From: Streptomyces sp. NBC_00376
GTDB taxonomy: Bacteria; Actinomycetota; Actinomycetes; Streptomycetales; Streptomycetaceae
Reading direction: 5' to 3'
Assembly (NCBI RefSeq): GCF_036077095.1
Contig: NZ_CP107960.1
Coordinates: forward strand, 4,402,001 to 4,466,000
DNA: 64,000 nt
Shown: piece by piece, positions 9,253 through 24,206 of the stretch
Position numbering within the stretch: position 1 is the first letter of the stretch
Layout of the letters: every line of letters begins with the position of its first letter
Position numbers and translations under genes: made by a program
Notes under the pieces: generated by a model
Databases searched by the model: none
The model's input: only the letters and a program-made list of their open reading frames with translations
What the model was told of the DNA's origin: nothing

Positions 9253-9286
9253 CGACGGGCACGCTCGACGCCGAGCATGCCCGTCG
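9253..9286 (+). terminator. Hairpin after dnaN
   Basis: CGACGGGCA (9253-9261) pairs with TGCCCGTCG (9278-9286), and inside it GCTCG pairs with CGAGC around a tetraloop, with one C-A mismatch. No T-run. It lies 31 bases after the dnaN stop and can act as a terminator or attenuator before gnd. Confidence 0.65.
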
Positions 9287-9353
9287 CTCCGTCCCCGGCC
9301 GGGCGTAGGCTCGTCCTCGGGTACGAATCGGCACAACGCTTAAGGAATCTCTG

Positions 9354-10232
9354 ATGGAGCTCGGTCTCGTCGGCCTCGGCAAGATGGGCGGCAACATGCG
9401 CGAGCGCATCCGCCGCGCAGGCCACACCGTCATCGGTTACGACCGCAACCCGGACGTCTCCGATGTCCACAGCCTCGAAGAGCTTGTGGGCAAGCTGAAG
9501 GGCCCCCGGGTCGTCTGGGTGATGGTTCCGGCCGGTGCCCCGACCCAGGCCACGATCGACGAGCTCGCCGGTCTCCTCTCGCCCGGCGACATCGTCGTGG
9601 ACGGCGGGAACTCCCGCTGGACCGACGACGAGAAGCACGCGGTCGAGCTGGGCATCAAGGGCATCGGCTTCGTGGACTGCGGCGTCTCCGGCGGCGTCTG
9701 GGGCCTGGAGAACGGCTACGCGCTGATGTACGGCGGCGACGCCGAGAACGTGGCGAAGGTCCAGCCGATCTTCGACGCACTGAAGCCCGAGGGCGACTTC
9801 GGTTCCGTCCACGCGGGCAAGGTCGGCGCCGGCCACTTCGCGAAGATGGTCCACAACGGCATCGAGTACGCCATGATGCAGGCCTACGCCGAGGGCTGGG
9901 AGCTCCTGGAGAAGGTCGACTCCGTCACCGATGTGCGCGAGGTCTTCCGCTCCTGGCAGGAGGGCACGGTCATCCGTTCCTGGCTGCTCGACCTGGCGGT
10001 CAACGCGCTGGACGACGACGAGCACCTCGACAAGCTCCGCGGCTACGCCGCCGACTCCGGCGAGGGCCGGTGGACGGTGGAGGCCGCGATCGACAACGCG
10101 GTGCCGCTGCCCGCGATCACCGCGTCGCTCTTCGCGCGTTTCGCCTCGCGCCAGGAGGACTCCCCGCAGATGAAGATGATCGCCGCGCTGCGCAACCAGT
10201 TCGGTGGCCACGCGGTCGAGAACAAGAAGTAA
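9354..10232 (+). CDS. gnd: 6-phosphogluconate dehydrogenase, short (GndA/YqeC-like) type
   Basis: Decarboxylates 6-phosphogluconate to ribulose 5-phosphate with production of NAD(P)H. The 292 aa match the short class rather than the 470-residue classical Gnd. The dinucleotide-binding loop GLGKMGGNM is at residues 7-15, followed by RNPDV. The substrate-site motif GHFAKMVHNGIEYAMMQ and the C-terminal DSGEGRWTVEAAIDNAVP are intact. AAGGA at 9342 serves the ATG at 9354. It is inserted between dnaN and recF, as is usual in Streptomyces; cofactor preference cannot be read with confidence. Confidence 0.92.
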   Translation: MELGLVGLGKMGGNMRERIRRAGHTVIGYDRNPDVSDVHSLEELVGKLKGPRVVWVMVPAGAPTQATIDELAGLLSPGDIVVDGGNSRWTDDEKHAVELGIKGIGFVDCGVSGGVWGLENGYALMYGGDAENVAKVQPIFDALKPEGDFGSVHAGKVGAGHFAKMVHNGIEYAMMQAYAEGWELLEKVDSVTDVREVFRSWQEGTVIRSWLLDLAVNALDDDEHLDKLRGYAADSGEGRWTVEAAIDNAVPLPAITASLFARFASRQEDSPQMKMIAALRNQFGGHAVENKK

Positions 10233-10316
10233 CCGCAACGGGAAGCGGGCTGGTCCAAAACGTCCGGTCCGCTCCACGAAGCACGGAGCAGGAAGCCGGG
10301 AAGGTCGGCGTACACC

Positions 10317-11447
10317 ATGCATGTCACGCATCTCTCGCTGGCCGACTTCCGCTCGTACGCCCGGGTCGAGGTGCCTCTCGATCCGGGCGTCACCGCTTTC
10401 GTGGGGGCCAACGGCCAGGGCAAGACGAATCTGGTCGAAGCGGTCGGCTATCTCGCGACGCTCGGCAGCCACCGGGTTTCCTCCGATGCGCCGCTGGTGC
10501 GGATGGGCGCGGACCGGGCCGTCATCCGCGCTGCCGTGACGCAGGGGGAGCGTTCGCAGCTGATCGAGCTGGAGCTCAATCCCGGCAAGGCCAACCGGGC
10601 GCGTATCAATAGATCGTCGCAGGTCAGGCCCCGTGACGTGCTGGGGATAGTGCGTACGGTGCTGTTCGCGCCGGAGGACCTGGCGCTGGTCAAGGGGGAT
10701 CCCGGGGAGCGTCGGCGCTTCCTCGACGAGCTGGTCACGGCCCGTTCGCCGCGGATGGCGGGGGTCCGCTCGGACTACGAGCGGGTGCTGAAGCAGCGCA
10801 ACACCCTGCTGAAGTCGGCGGCGATGGCGCGTCGGCACGGTGGCCGGTCTATGGACCTGTCCACGCTCGACGTGTGGGACCAGCACCTGGGCCGGGTGGG
10901 CGCGGAGCTGCTGGCGCAGCGGCTGGATCTGATCGCCACCCTGCAGCCGCTGGCGGACAAGGCGTACGCGGATGTCGCGCCGGGCGGCGGCCCGCTGGCG
11001 CTGGAGTACCGCAGCTCGGTCGGGGCGGGCGCGGAGCCCGCGCGTACCCGCGAGGAGCTGTACGAGCAGCTGATCGCCGCCCTGGCGGATGTCCGCAAGC
11101 AGGAGATCGAGCGGGGCGTGACGCTGGTCGGACCGCACCGCGACGATCTGCTGCTGGGGCTGCGGGGCATGCCGGCCAAGGGGTACGCGAGCCATGGCGA
11201 GTCCTGGTCGTACGCGTTGGCGCTGCGGCTGGCCTCGTACGACCTGCTGCGCAGTGAGGGCAATGAGCCGGTGCTGGTCCTCGACGACGTCTTCGCGGAG
11301 CTGGACGCACGGCGCCGGGAGCGGCTGGCGGAGCTGGTGGCCCCGGCCGAGCAGGTGCTGGTGACGGCCGCGGTGGACGACGACGTCCCGGGGGTGCTGG
11401 CGGGGACCCGGTTCGCGGTGTCCGCGGGTGAGGTGGAGCGGCTGTGA
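10317..11447 (+). CDS. recF: DNA replication and repair protein RecF
   Basis: ABC/SMC-type ATPase that helps load RecA at gaps through RecOR. In the 376 residues, Walker A GANGQGKT is at 30-37, the signature region [16 protein letters not shown] is near 300, and Walker [13 protein letters not shown] follows, all in the family order. Its stop overlaps the dciA start (GTGA at 11444-11447), so the two are translationally coupled. Confidence 0.96.
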   Translation: MHVTHLSLADFRSYARVEVPLDPGVTAFVGANGQGKTNLVEAVGYLATLGSHRVSSDAPLVRMGADRAVIRAAVTQGERSQLIELELNPGKANRARINRSSQVRPRDVLGIVRTVLFAPEDLALVKGDPGERRRFLDELVTARSPRMAGVRSDYERVLKQRNTLLKSAAMARRHGGRSMDLSTLDVWDQHLGRVGAELLAQRLDLIATLQPLADKAYADVAPGGGPLALEYRSSVGAGAEPARTREELYEQLIAALADVRKQEIERGVTLVGPHRDDLLLGLRGMPAKGYASHGESWSYALALRLASYDLLRSEGNEPVLVLDDVFAELDARRRERLAELVAPAEQVLVTAAVDDDVPGVLAGTRFAVSAGEVERL

Positions 11448-12016
11448 GCGGCCGCGGCGAGGGATCCGGCGAGCCGTCGCAGGGGCGTTCCGGCGGGGGC
11501 AGGGCTCCGGAGCCCTCGGGTGTCGACCTGGCGCGGGTGGCCCTGCGCGCGGCGAAGGAGCAGGCGCGGGCGCGTGGCGCGGCCGCGCAGCAGAAGAAGC
11601 AGGCCAGGCGGGGCGGCGGGCTGCGCTCGGGCGCGCGGGCGGACGGTCGTGATCCGCTTCCGCTGGGCTCCGCGATCAACCGTCTGATCACCGAGCGCGG
11701 CTGGGAGACTCCGGCGGCGGTGGGCGGGGTCATGGGGCGCTGGCCGCAGATCGTGGGTGAAGATCTGGCCAAACATTGTGTGCCGCTGCGGTACGACGAG
11801 GATCCGGACGAGCGGGTGCTGACGGTGCAGTGCGACTCCACGGCGTGGGCGACTCAGCTGCGGCTGCTGGCGCCCCAGCTGGTGGCCCGGCTGAACGCGG
11901 ACCTGGGGCAGGGCACGGTCAGGTTGATCAAGGTGCTGGGGCCCGGTGGCCCGCAGCGCAGGTTCGGTCCGCTGCGGGCGCCGGGGAGTACCGGCCCCGG
12001 CGATACATACGGCTGA
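11444..12016 (+). CDS. dciA: DciA-type helicase-loading protein (DUF721)
   Basis: 190-residue protein with a basic, Ala/Arg-rich N-terminal half and a C-terminal DUF721 fold (about residues 65-165: [15 protein letters not shown]..., then [37 protein letters not shown]). DUF721 proteins were identified as DciA, the ancestral loader or operator of the replicative helicase DnaB, in bacteria lacking DnaC/DnaI. Coupling to recF and the position next to gyrB match the mycobacterial gene. Function here is by family and synteny. Confidence 0.85.
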   Translation: MSGRGEGSGEPSQGRSGGGRAPEPSGVDLARVALRAAKEQARARGAAAQQKKQARRGGGLRSGARADGRDPLPLGSAINRLITERGWETPAAVGGVMGRWPQIVGEDLAKHCVPLRYDEDPDERVLTVQCDSTAWATQLRLLAPQLVARLNADLGQGTVRLIKVLGPGGPQRRFGPLRAPGSTGPGDTYG

Positions 12017-14535
<2,519 letters not shown>

Positions 14536-14581
14536 GTCGGCCGTACCAGCAAGACGCCGCCCGAAAGGACTTTGACCAGCA

Positions 14582-17212
<2,631 letters not shown>

Positions 17213-17215
17213 AGC

Positions 17216-17908
17216 GTGAGTGGAGCCACGGGCGCCGGTTCGGCCGCTTCCGGAGCAGGAGCGAACGGTGCCCGTGGCCCTGCCACGGACTCCCAAGGGG
17301 GCATTGTGACGGATACCCGGGGGCCTCAGCCCCAGTACGAGGGCTATGCGACCGGGCCGTTGCCGGGTGAGCGCGAGCCCGCGCCGGGGCAGGCGAGTGG
17401 GCCGTACCACCCGCCGCAGGCGTACCCCTCGCCCGCGGGCGGGACCCAGGGCGGCCGGCCGCACGGCACGCAGGGCGGTGCGCAGGCCGCCGCTCAGGCG
17501 GCCCGGCGGCCGCGGACGGGGGCGCGGACGACTCCGCGTACCCGCAAGGCGCGGCTGCGGGTGGCCAAGGCCGATCCGTGGTCGGTGATGAAGGTCAGCT
17601 TCCTGCTCTCCATCGCGCTCGGCATCTGCACGGTGGTGGCGTCCGCGGTGCTGTGGATGGTGATGGACGCGATGGGCGTCTTCTCCACCGTGGGCGGCAC
17701 GATCAGCGAGGCCAGCGGTTCGAACGAGGGCAACGGTTTCGATCTCCAGTCGTTCCTGTCGCTGCCGAGGGTCCTCATCTTCACCTCGGTCATCGCGGTG
17801 ATCGACGTCGTCCTGGCGACCGCCCTGGCGACGCTGGGCTCCTTCATCTACAACTTGTCGGCGGGATTCGTGGGCGGTATCGAGCTCACGCTGGCCGAGG
17901 ACGAGTAG
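17216..17908 (+). CDS. DUF3566 membrane protein
   Basis: 230-residue protein with a long disordered, Gly/Pro-rich N-terminus (1-110) and a C-terminal DUF3566 domain with two membrane segments (about 123-145 and 182-210). The conserved basic stretch TRKARLRVAKADPWSVMKVSFLLS introduces the first helix. It starts three bases after gyrA with a GTG, so it is co-transcribed. The same neighbour follows gyrA in mycobacteria. Its role is unknown, though nearness to envelope and division functions has been noted for homologues. Confidence 0.85.
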   Translation: MSGATGAGSAASGAGANGARGPATDSQGGIVTDTRGPQPQYEGYATGPLPGEREPAPGQASGPYHPPQAYPSPAGGTQGGRPHGTQGGAQAAAQAARRPRTGARTTPRTRKARLRVAKADPWSVMKVSFLLSIALGICTVVASAVLWMVMDAMGVFSTVGGTISEASGSNEGNGFDLQSFLSLPRVLIFTSVIAVIDVVLATALATLGSFIYNLSAGFVGGIELTLAEDE

Positions 17909-17925
17909 AGCGCCGGGTATCGATT

Positions 17926-17954
17926 TTGGGACTGGCCCCGACGTGCGCTAATCT
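17926..17954 (+). promoter_or_regulatory. Probable tRNA-Ile promoter
   Basis: TTGGGA (17926-17931), 17 bases, then TAATCT (17949-17954), 25 bases before the tRNA. The word CTAATCTTC is repeated at the same kind of position before tRNA-Leu (44052-44060), supporting a shared vegetative promoter. Confidence 0.55.
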
Positions 17955-17979
17955 TCAGAAGTCAGCGCAGCAGCGCGGC

Positions 17980-18053
17980 GGGGCTATAGCTCAGTTGGTT
18001 AGAGCGCATCCCTGATAAGGATGAGGCCACAGGTTCAAATCCTGTTAGCCCCA
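17980..18053 (+). tRNA. tRNA-Ile (GAT)
   Basis: 74-base cloverleaf. The acceptor arms GGGGCTA and TAGCCCC pair fully with discriminator A. The D-arm is GCTCAGTTGGTTAGAGC. The anticodon loop CTGATAA has anticodon GAT, and the T-arm has GGTTCAAATCC. CCA is not encoded as part of the tail. Confidence 0.97.
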
Positions 18054-18059
18054 CAGTTA

Positions 18060-18095
18060 CGAAGGCCCCTCACCGGTATCGGTGAGGGGCCTTCG
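18060..18095 (+). terminator. tRNA-Ile terminator
   Basis: Perfect 16-base-pair stem (18060-18075 with 18080-18095; arms CGAAGGCCCCTCACCG and complement) around the tetraloop GTAT, seven bases after the tRNA. Confidence 0.88.
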
Positions 18096-18424
<329 letters not shown>

Positions 18425-18796
18425 TCAGGGCGGCAGCAGGGACGTGTCCCCCGCCGGGGCGCCGTGGGCGGTGCGGGCGACGTTCCTGGTCTCCGTGGCG
18501 CCCGTGGCGTCGACGGACATATGTCGGGCGGCGGGCGAGGAGCCGTGTGCCTCGGCGCGGATGCGCTGCTTCATCGTGGGTGGCAGCGCCCTGTCACGCG
18601 GAAGGGTCCATCGCACCGACGGGGTGGTCGCGGTTGCCGCGGTCGCACCCGTGTGCTCCTGGTTCGTGGTGGTCGGCTCCGGGGCGCTCTGCTCCGTGGC
18701 CGCCGCCGGGGTGCTCATGAATCCCAGTGCGGCGAGCAGTGCGAAGAGGGCGGTGACGAAGGCGGTCCAGATGTTCTTGGGCTTGACGGTGCTCAT
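18425..18796 (-). CDS. DUF6344-type small secreted or membrane protein
   Basis: 123 residues. The N-terminal hydrophobic segment (about 9-33: WTAFVTALFALLAALGF, then STPAAAATE) is a signal peptide or anchor. A Thr/Ala-rich middle follows, then a conserved-looking core RALPPTMKQRIRAEAHGSSP. I recognise the arrangement as a Streptomyces-specific family (DUF6344 from memory). GAGGGG precedes ATG 18796. Function unknown; it stands alone between tRNA-Ile and the DLW-39 gene. Confidence 0.75.
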   Translation of the reverse strand: MSTVKPKNIWTAFVTALFALLAALGFMSTPAAATEQSAPEPTTTNQEHTGATAATATTPSVRWTLPRDRALPPTMKQRIRAEAHGSSPAARHMSVDATGATETRNVARTAHGAPAGDTSLLPP

Positions 18797-19141
18797 GGCC
18801 CCTCGCTTTCGGGTGGTCCGGTTTGCTTACCTTTCCGATGATGTGGATCTGGCTCGCGATTTCACGGACCGACGCCACCGATGCGCCGATCTTCGGATGA
18901 ACACCACTCGTATGGTTCAACCGGAGTTGACGGGCTTATGCGGAGGCTGTGGATCGCGCTGCGGACCGGGCTGCGGACCCGGTCGTGGAACAGGGTCGGA
19001 TCCTCCGGGCGGAGCGGCCCTCGGATGGTCGCTCTTCCCCGGGCGCCAGTTGGGTTGCGGGCAGGTCACCGGTTGATATCGGCCGGTGTGTATAGTCGGG
19101 CGGCAGAAGTCCCCTACGTCAAGGAAAGACGAGGTCGCGCG
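18797..19141. other. Divergent gap between DUF6344 and DLW-39 genes
   Basis: A 345-base non-coding region that must contain the outward promoters of both neighbours. TATAGT at 19091-19096 is a good -10 hexamer for the DLW-39 gene, 46 bases before its start; TTGATA at 19073 is too close (12 bases) to be a normal -35. I see nothing else. Confidence 0.5.
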
Positions 19142-19276
19142 GTGAAGAAGCTTCTCCTGGTCGCACTGGCCGCCATCGGCGGGCTCCTCGTGTACCGCCA
19201 GATCCAGGCGGATCGCGCCGAGCAGGATCTGTGGACGGAGGCGACTGACTCCGTGCCCGCAGGTTCGGGTGTGTGA
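19142..19276 (+). CDS. DLW-39 family small protein
   Basis: 44-residue protein starting at GTG 19142: MKKLLLVALAAIGGLLVYRQ, then a polar tail with the D-L-W signature at 29-31. The N-terminus is a single membrane helix or uncleaved signal. Streptomyces genomes carry this tiny gene after gyrA/tRNA-Ile. Function unknown. The long frame open upstream (from 18881) is not part of it. Confidence 0.8.
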   Translation: MKKLLLVALAAIGGLLVYRQIQADRAEQDLWTEATDSVPAGSGV

Positions 19277-19422
19277 GACAGAACAGCCTGATTGCGGGCC
19301 CCGGTCGCTGAGCGGCCGGGGCTTCGTGCTGTTGCGGGACCGTGACACCTGTGCTCTTGAGTTCACCCGAGCAAATCAATACGTTGCGTGAGCAAAAAAT
19401 CGGGTGGGTCGAGGGGGCACGG

Positions 19423-21358
19423 GTGAAGGCACGGGGACACCGTCGTACCGCAGTCGCGGGGGCATGGACCGGCGGGGTGCTGCTCGCCCTGGTGGCGGGC
19501 GCGACGCCGGCCGTGGCGGCGCCCCCGGGCGGTGCGCCCGCCGGGCCCGAGCCGTCCGGAGCCGGCGGGAACGGCAGCCTGGTCATGGTCCTCGACTCGT
19601 CCGGCTCCATGGCCGACGACGACGGTACGGGGCGTTCCCGGATGGAGAGCGCCCGTACGGCCGTCGGGACCGTCGTAGACGGGCTTCCCGACGGGTATCC
19701 GACCGGACTGCGGGTGTACGGCGCCGACCGCGCCCGGGGCTGCATGGACACCAGGCTCGTGAAGCCGGTGCGCGGGCTCGACCGGGCGGCCCTGAAACAG
19801 GCCGTGGCGGCCGTGCGGCCCAGGGGCGACACCCCCATCGGTCTGTCGCTGCGGAAGGCCGCCGAGGACCTCCCGCGGCCCTCGGGCGGCGCCATCGGTA
19901 CACGCACGATCCTGCTGGTCTCCGACGGCGAGGACAACTGCGGTGCGCCACGGCCCTGTGAGGTCGCAGAGCGGCTCGGCAAGGAGGGCGTGGCGTCGGG
20001 CTGCGGATCGACACCGTGGGCTTCCGGTGAAGGGCGCGGCCCGCGGACAGCTCGAATGCATCGCGGCGGCGGGCAACGGCCGCTACTACGACGCACCGGA
20101 CGCCGATTCGCTGGCCAGGCAGCTCCAGCGGGCGTCGCAACTCTCCGTGGACGGCTACCGGTTCCGGGGCGAGCGGGTCACGGGCACGGCGGCGGGCGCG
20201 GGGGCGCCCGTGCTCGCGCCGGGGCAGTACCTCGACACCATCGGGCCGGGCGAGAAGCGGTACTACGCCGTCGACCTGGACGCCGCCTCGACGGCGGACT
20301 TCTCCGCGACGGTGGCGCCGCAGCCCGGGGCGGCCGTCGACACCTTCGACGCGATGCGTACCAGCATCGCGTACGGCACTGACAGTTCCTGTGGTTCGGA
20401 GACCGCGAACTTCTCCCAGAAGGAGGGTGCGACCCCGCTGACCTCGGCGATCGCCCGTATCCCCTCGGCGCGGGGCACGAGCCGCTGCGACCGGGAGGGA
20501 CGGTACTGGTTGGTGGTCGAACGGGAGACCAAGAAGGGCTCCGACGCCGCGCGTTGGCCGCTCGAACTCGTATATGGGGTGGAGGAGCCCCTGAAGAAGG
20601 GCGTCACGCCCGCGCAGTCGCAGCCGGAGTACGGCAAGGGCGGCGAGGACGCCGTGCTGCCGTCCGGGGACCCGCGCGACGTACGGGGCGGCACCGGCTT
20701 CAACGATGCCGAGGAGATCGGCCGGGGTGTGTGGCGCGACCGCATCCTTCCGGCGCAGACCCTCTGGTACAAGGTCCCGGCCGGCTGGGGCCAGCAGGTG
20801 CGCTACGAAGTGGAGTTCGCGAACGAGCCCACGGTGGAGCGGGGCGGCTCCGCCACCTACTCGTACGGGGCGACGCGGCTGTTCACACCCGCTCGGTTCC
20901 CGCTCACCGGGGGCGGCGAGTTCAACCCGACGACCCTGTACAGCGGCCGCCCGGCGGCGATCGGGATGGGCGGTGTGCCGGTCGCCTGGACCAACCGCTA
21001 CGAGAACGGCGCCCAGGTCCGGCCGGTGCACGCCGGAGGCGACTTCTACATCTCGGTGACGCTGGGGGCGCGGGCCGCGGACATCGCGTGGAACCCGCGG
21101 GTCGGTGTGGTGCTGCGGGTGTCGGTCCTCGGCGACGAGCTGGCCGGCCCCCAGCACAACGCTCCCGTCGCAGCGAAGAAGGCGGACAAGAAGGGCAATC
21201 CGATCAGCGCCGGAGACAGCGGCGGTACGGGCGGGGCAGGATGGACCGGCATTGCGGCCGCTGCCGGGGCGGGCGCCGTGGTGGTGGTGATCGCAGGGCT
21301 CGTGTTCGTACGCGGGCATCGCGGGCGGGCCGCACAGACGACGAGGGGAAGCGCGTGA
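19423..21358 (+). pseudogene. Secreted von Willebrand factor A protein, broken by two frame changes
   Basis: GTG 19423 follows GAGGGGG and opens a signal peptide (HRRTAVAGAWTGGVLLALVAGATPAVAA). A vWA domain follows with a good MIDAS motif DSSGSM and TPIGLSL, and LLVSDGEDNCG. Near 19999-20003 the frame is lost, and it changes again at 20026-20027. Adding one C to GGCTG and one G to CCGGTG restores the expected GLRIDTVGFRVKGAARGQ. The rest is an ectodomain ending in one membrane helix (about 21240-21310) and a basic tail. The second half is homologous to the next gene. Either a real pseudogene or two homopolymer sequencing errors; coding character is kept on both sides. Confidence 0.8.
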
Positions 21359-22701
21359 TGAGGCAGCGCAACAGGGGCCGGGTCGCGCTGGCCGCGGTCG
21401 CGGCGATGTGCGCGGCGGCGGCGCTGCCGGGGCAGGCGTACGCGGCCGGGGAGCCCGCCGCGTACACCTTCGCTCCCGGGGCGGAGAAGGTCGACGGTGC
21501 GGAGGCCAGCACCGATGCGTCGGCGCTTACGCCGGGATCGGTCTACCGGAGCTCGATCAAGCCCGGCCAGAAGCTCTACTACCGCCTGAACCTCGACGCG
21601 AAGACGAACGGGTACGTCTCGGCGGTGGCCGTGCCCAGGGGCGACGGCCGGGTCGCCTACGGGGACGGGATCACGGTCAGCATCCGAGACAGCACGGACC
21701 TGCAGTGCAGCTCGGAGGACGCGCGGTTCGAGTCGGCGGAGTTCCCGCGCCCGATCGCGGCGTACGCCTACCGGACCGTGGAGAAGGACGCCAGCATCTG
21801 CCAGGACGCCGGCACGTACAACGTCCTGATCGAGCGGGAGAGCAAGGAGACCTCCGCCCCCGACGAGTGGGACCTGGAGCTGCGCTACGAGTCGGAGCCG
21901 CAGCTGAAGTCGGCCGGTTCGATGCCGACCGACGCGCCGGAGAACTGGCCGTCGGCCTCGCCCGTGCCGCCCACCACCGCCCCGCAGAAGCGGTCGGGCG
22001 GCACCAGTTACTACGACGCGACGGGTCTGGAGACCGGCGAGTGGAAGGAGGAGGGCGGCATCAAGCCGGGACAGACCCTCTTCTACCGGGTGCCGGTGGA
22101 CTGGGGGCAGCAGGTCTTCGCCACCGCCACCCTGAGCAACGACAACGCCTCGGACGAATACGTCGGCAACGCGCTCGCGCTGTCCCTGGACAACCCGGCG
22201 CACGGCCACGTCGACTCCGCGATGCCGCTCTCGTACTCCGGCAAGCCCACGTCCGTCTCGCTGGACCCGCTGCCCCCGGTGGCCTACGAGAACCGGTACG
22301 ACTCCAACAGCAGCGTCAGCGCCATGCGGTTCGCCGGCTGGTACTACCTGTCGGTGACGCTCAGCCCGCAGATCGCGAAGTCGTACGGCAGGAACGGGAT
22401 TCCGCTGACCCTCAGGGTCAAGGTCGAAGGGAAGGCCGGGCAGTCGCCGTACGCGGGGGACGCCGGGGACTTCTCGGTCACGCAGGACGACAGGGACGAC
22501 GCGAGGAATGGCAGGAGCGGCCCGCAGGCCGCCAAGAGCGACCGGATGACGATGGTTGCCGTGGCCGGGATCGGCGCGGGTTCGGTGCTGGTGCTCGGGC
22601 TCGGGGTGTGGACGCTGCTGGCCCGGCGCCGCGCTGCCACCGCCCCGGCAGCCCCGGTCGACGGCGGTCAGCCGTACGGGGGTCCGCCGCAGACCTGGTA
22701 G
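21358..22701 (+). CDS. Secreted membrane-anchored protein, paralogue of the vWA protein ectodomain
   Basis: 447 residues. It has a signal peptide (GRVALAAVAAMCAAAALPGQAYAA), a large ectodomain, and one C-terminal membrane helix (about residues 400-422: VAVAGIGAGSVLVLGLGVW) with a short cytoplasmic tail. Two repeated blocks match the preceding gene: PGQKLYYRLNLDA against PGEKRYYAVDLDA, and FYRVPVDWGQQV against WYKVPAGWGQQV. YYLSVTLSP also matches FYISVTLGA. It has no vWA domain. ATG 21358 overlaps the upstream stop (ATGA), so the two form a coupled pair. Function unknown. Confidence 0.8.
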   Translation: MRQRNRGRVALAAVAAMCAAAALPGQAYAAGEPAAYTFAPGAEKVDGAEASTDASALTPGSVYRSSIKPGQKLYYRLNLDAKTNGYVSAVAVPRGDGRVAYGDGITVSIRDSTDLQCSSEDARFESAEFPRPIAAYAYRTVEKDASICQDAGTYNVLIERESKETSAPDEWDLELRYESEPQLKSAGSMPTDAPENWPSASPVPPTTAPQKRSGGTSYYDATGLETGEWKEEGGIKPGQTLFYRVPVDWGQQVFATATLSNDNASDEYVGNALALSLDNPAHGHVDSAMPLSYSGKPTSVSLDPLPPVAYENRYDSNSSVSAMRFAGWYYLSVTLSPQIAKSYGRNGIPLTLRVKVEGKAGQSPYAGDAGDFSVTQDDRDDARNGRSGPQAAKSDRMTMVAVAGIGAGSVLVLGLGVWTLLARRRAATAPAAPVDGGQPYGGPPQTW

Positions 22702-22713
22702 CCGCGACTGCCG

Positions 22714-22744
22714 GGCCCGACCCCCGTACGGCGGGGCTCGGGCC
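22714..22744. terminator. Hairpin between convergent genes
   Basis: GGCCCGA plus CCCCCG (22714-22726) pair with CGGGG and TCGGGCC (22732-22744) around a five-base loop, between the convergent ectodomain gene and the kinase gene; it can serve both. Confidence 0.6.
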
Positions 22745-22779
22745 GCAGGGCTCGAGCCGTCGGGTTGGGGCCGTCGGGC

Positions 22780-24105
22780 TCAGCTCTGGGTCAGCGCCCA
22801 GATGCCCACCGCGAAACAGAGCAATGCCACCAGCAGTACCGGGACCGCCACCTTCGGGGACGGTCCCGGACGCCTTTGCGGGGTGTGCGCCGGAGCAGGC
22901 GCCGGTGGGTGCGCCTGCGCCACTGCCTGCGGCTGTCCGACGGTGTACGCACGGGTGAGCGCCGGTTCGTGCTGCACGGCGGCCGTGGGCGCCTGCGAGG
23001 GCTCCGGGGCGGGAGTGGCGTACGGGGGCGCCGCCTGCGCCGGGAGCGGGGTGTGAGGCGTGACCGGATGCGCCTGCTGGGGGGGCGGTGTGGGCTGCTG
23101 CGGAGGCGGCGGGAGGTGGAAGCTGCCCGTCTCCGACATCGGGACCGGCGGCTGGGCGTAGGGCTGCTGGGCGGCTTGCGCGTGCTGGGCCTGTTGGGCC
23201 TGCTGTTCCTGTTGGACGGGGGCCGGGGCCGGTCCGTCGGGGCCGAAACCGGCGGGCAGCGGCCCGAGTTGGTCGAAGACCTCGACCGGTTCGTCCTCGG
23301 CCCCGGGCTCCGCCAGCATCTCGACCGCCGCCGTCAGCGCCTTGCGCGCACCCGTGGCCGTACGGAAGCGGGCCTGCGGATCCGGCTGCAACAGCCCCGC
23401 GAGGACCTGCCACAACGGCTCGGGAATCCCCTCCGGGGCGGAGGGCGTGCCGTGCAAGGCGAAGTGCTCGACGAGCGCCTGCGCGTCGGGCTTCCTGCCC
23501 TGGAGCAGATAGAGCGCGACAAGACCGACCGCGAACAGGTCCGCGGGGAAATCGGGTTCCGCGCCCATCATTTGCTCGGGCGCGAAGTAACCCGGCGTAC
23601 CCACCACATAGTTGGTCTCGGTGAGGCGCGGCTCTCCCTTGCGCATGGAGATGCCGAAGTCGGACAGCCGCAGATGCGGCCGTCCGGTACCGGTCGCCTC
23701 CATCAGGATGTTGGCCGGCTTGATGTCCCGGTGCACGACGCCCTCCGCATGCACCGTGGACAGCCCGGACAGCAGCTGGTCGAGGAGCGTGCAGACGAAC
23801 CGGGGCGGCAGCGGCCCGTAGTCGCCTATGACGTGCGCCAGCGAACCGCCGCTCACCAGATCCATGGTGAACAGGACCTTGTCGTCGTCCGCCGCCCAGC
23901 TGGCCGGGGCGAGCACATGCGGATGCTCGATCCGCAGCGCCTGCTCGCGGACGAAGCGCAGCAGTGTGTGCGCGTCGCTCTGCTGGAGGACCTTGGCCGC
24001 CACATAGCGGCGGCGCCGGTGGTCCCAGGCCCGCCAGACGGCGCCGACCCCACCACGTCCGATCGGATCGATCAGTTCGTACCGACCGGCGAAGACCTCA
24101 CCCAT
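22780..24105 (-). CDS. Membrane-anchored Ser/Thr protein kinase
   Basis: 441 residues. Residues 1-270 are a Hanks-type kinase domain with glycine loop GRGGVGAVW (17-24), catalytic lysine K38 in VAAKVL, HRDIKPAN with D127, DFG at 149-151 and GTPGYFAPEQ. Then comes a Pro/Gln/Ala-rich disordered linker (about 290-415) and a single membrane helix at the extreme C-terminus (AVPVLLVALLCFAVGIWAL). The topology puts the kinase inside with almost nothing outside, so it has no PASTA-like sensor. It is convergent with the vWA-ectodomain pair, and the HTH gene lies behind it. Substrates unknown. Confidence 0.9.
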   Translation of the reverse strand: MGEVFAGRYELIDPIGRGGVGAVWRAWDHRRRRYVAAKVLQQSDAHTLLRFVREQALRIEHPHVLAPASWAADDDKVLFTMDLVSGGSLAHVIGDYGPLPPRFVCTLLDQLLSGLSTVHAEGVVHRDIKPANILMEATGTGRPHLRLSDFGISMRKGEPRLTETNYVVGTPGYFAPEQMMGAEPDFPADLFAVGLVALYLLQGRKPDAQALVEHFALHGTPSAPEGIPEPLWQVLAGLLQPDPQARFRTATGARKALTAAVEMLAEPGAEDEPVEVFDQLGPLPAGFGPDGPAPAPVQQEQQAQQAQHAQAAQQPYAQPPVPMSETGSFHLPPPPQQPTPPPQQAHPVTPHTPLPAQAAPPYATPAPEPSQAPTAAVQHEPALTRAYTVGQPQAVAQAHPPAPAPAHTPQRRPGPSPKVAVPVLLVALLCFAVGIWALTQS

Positions 24106-24206
24106 TGCGCTGTGCCCGCTCCCAGTTCCTGTTTCGGCCCGTGGCCGGCTTCTCGGGGACAGTGCCCGGCCCTGATCCGCCGGGCAGGCCCTTGGCTCCG
24201 GTGCCC

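Noticed and set aside
9240..11195. 651-codon minus-strand frame over gnd and recF
   Set aside because: Both plus-strand genes are certain; composition is typical of an antisense shadow.
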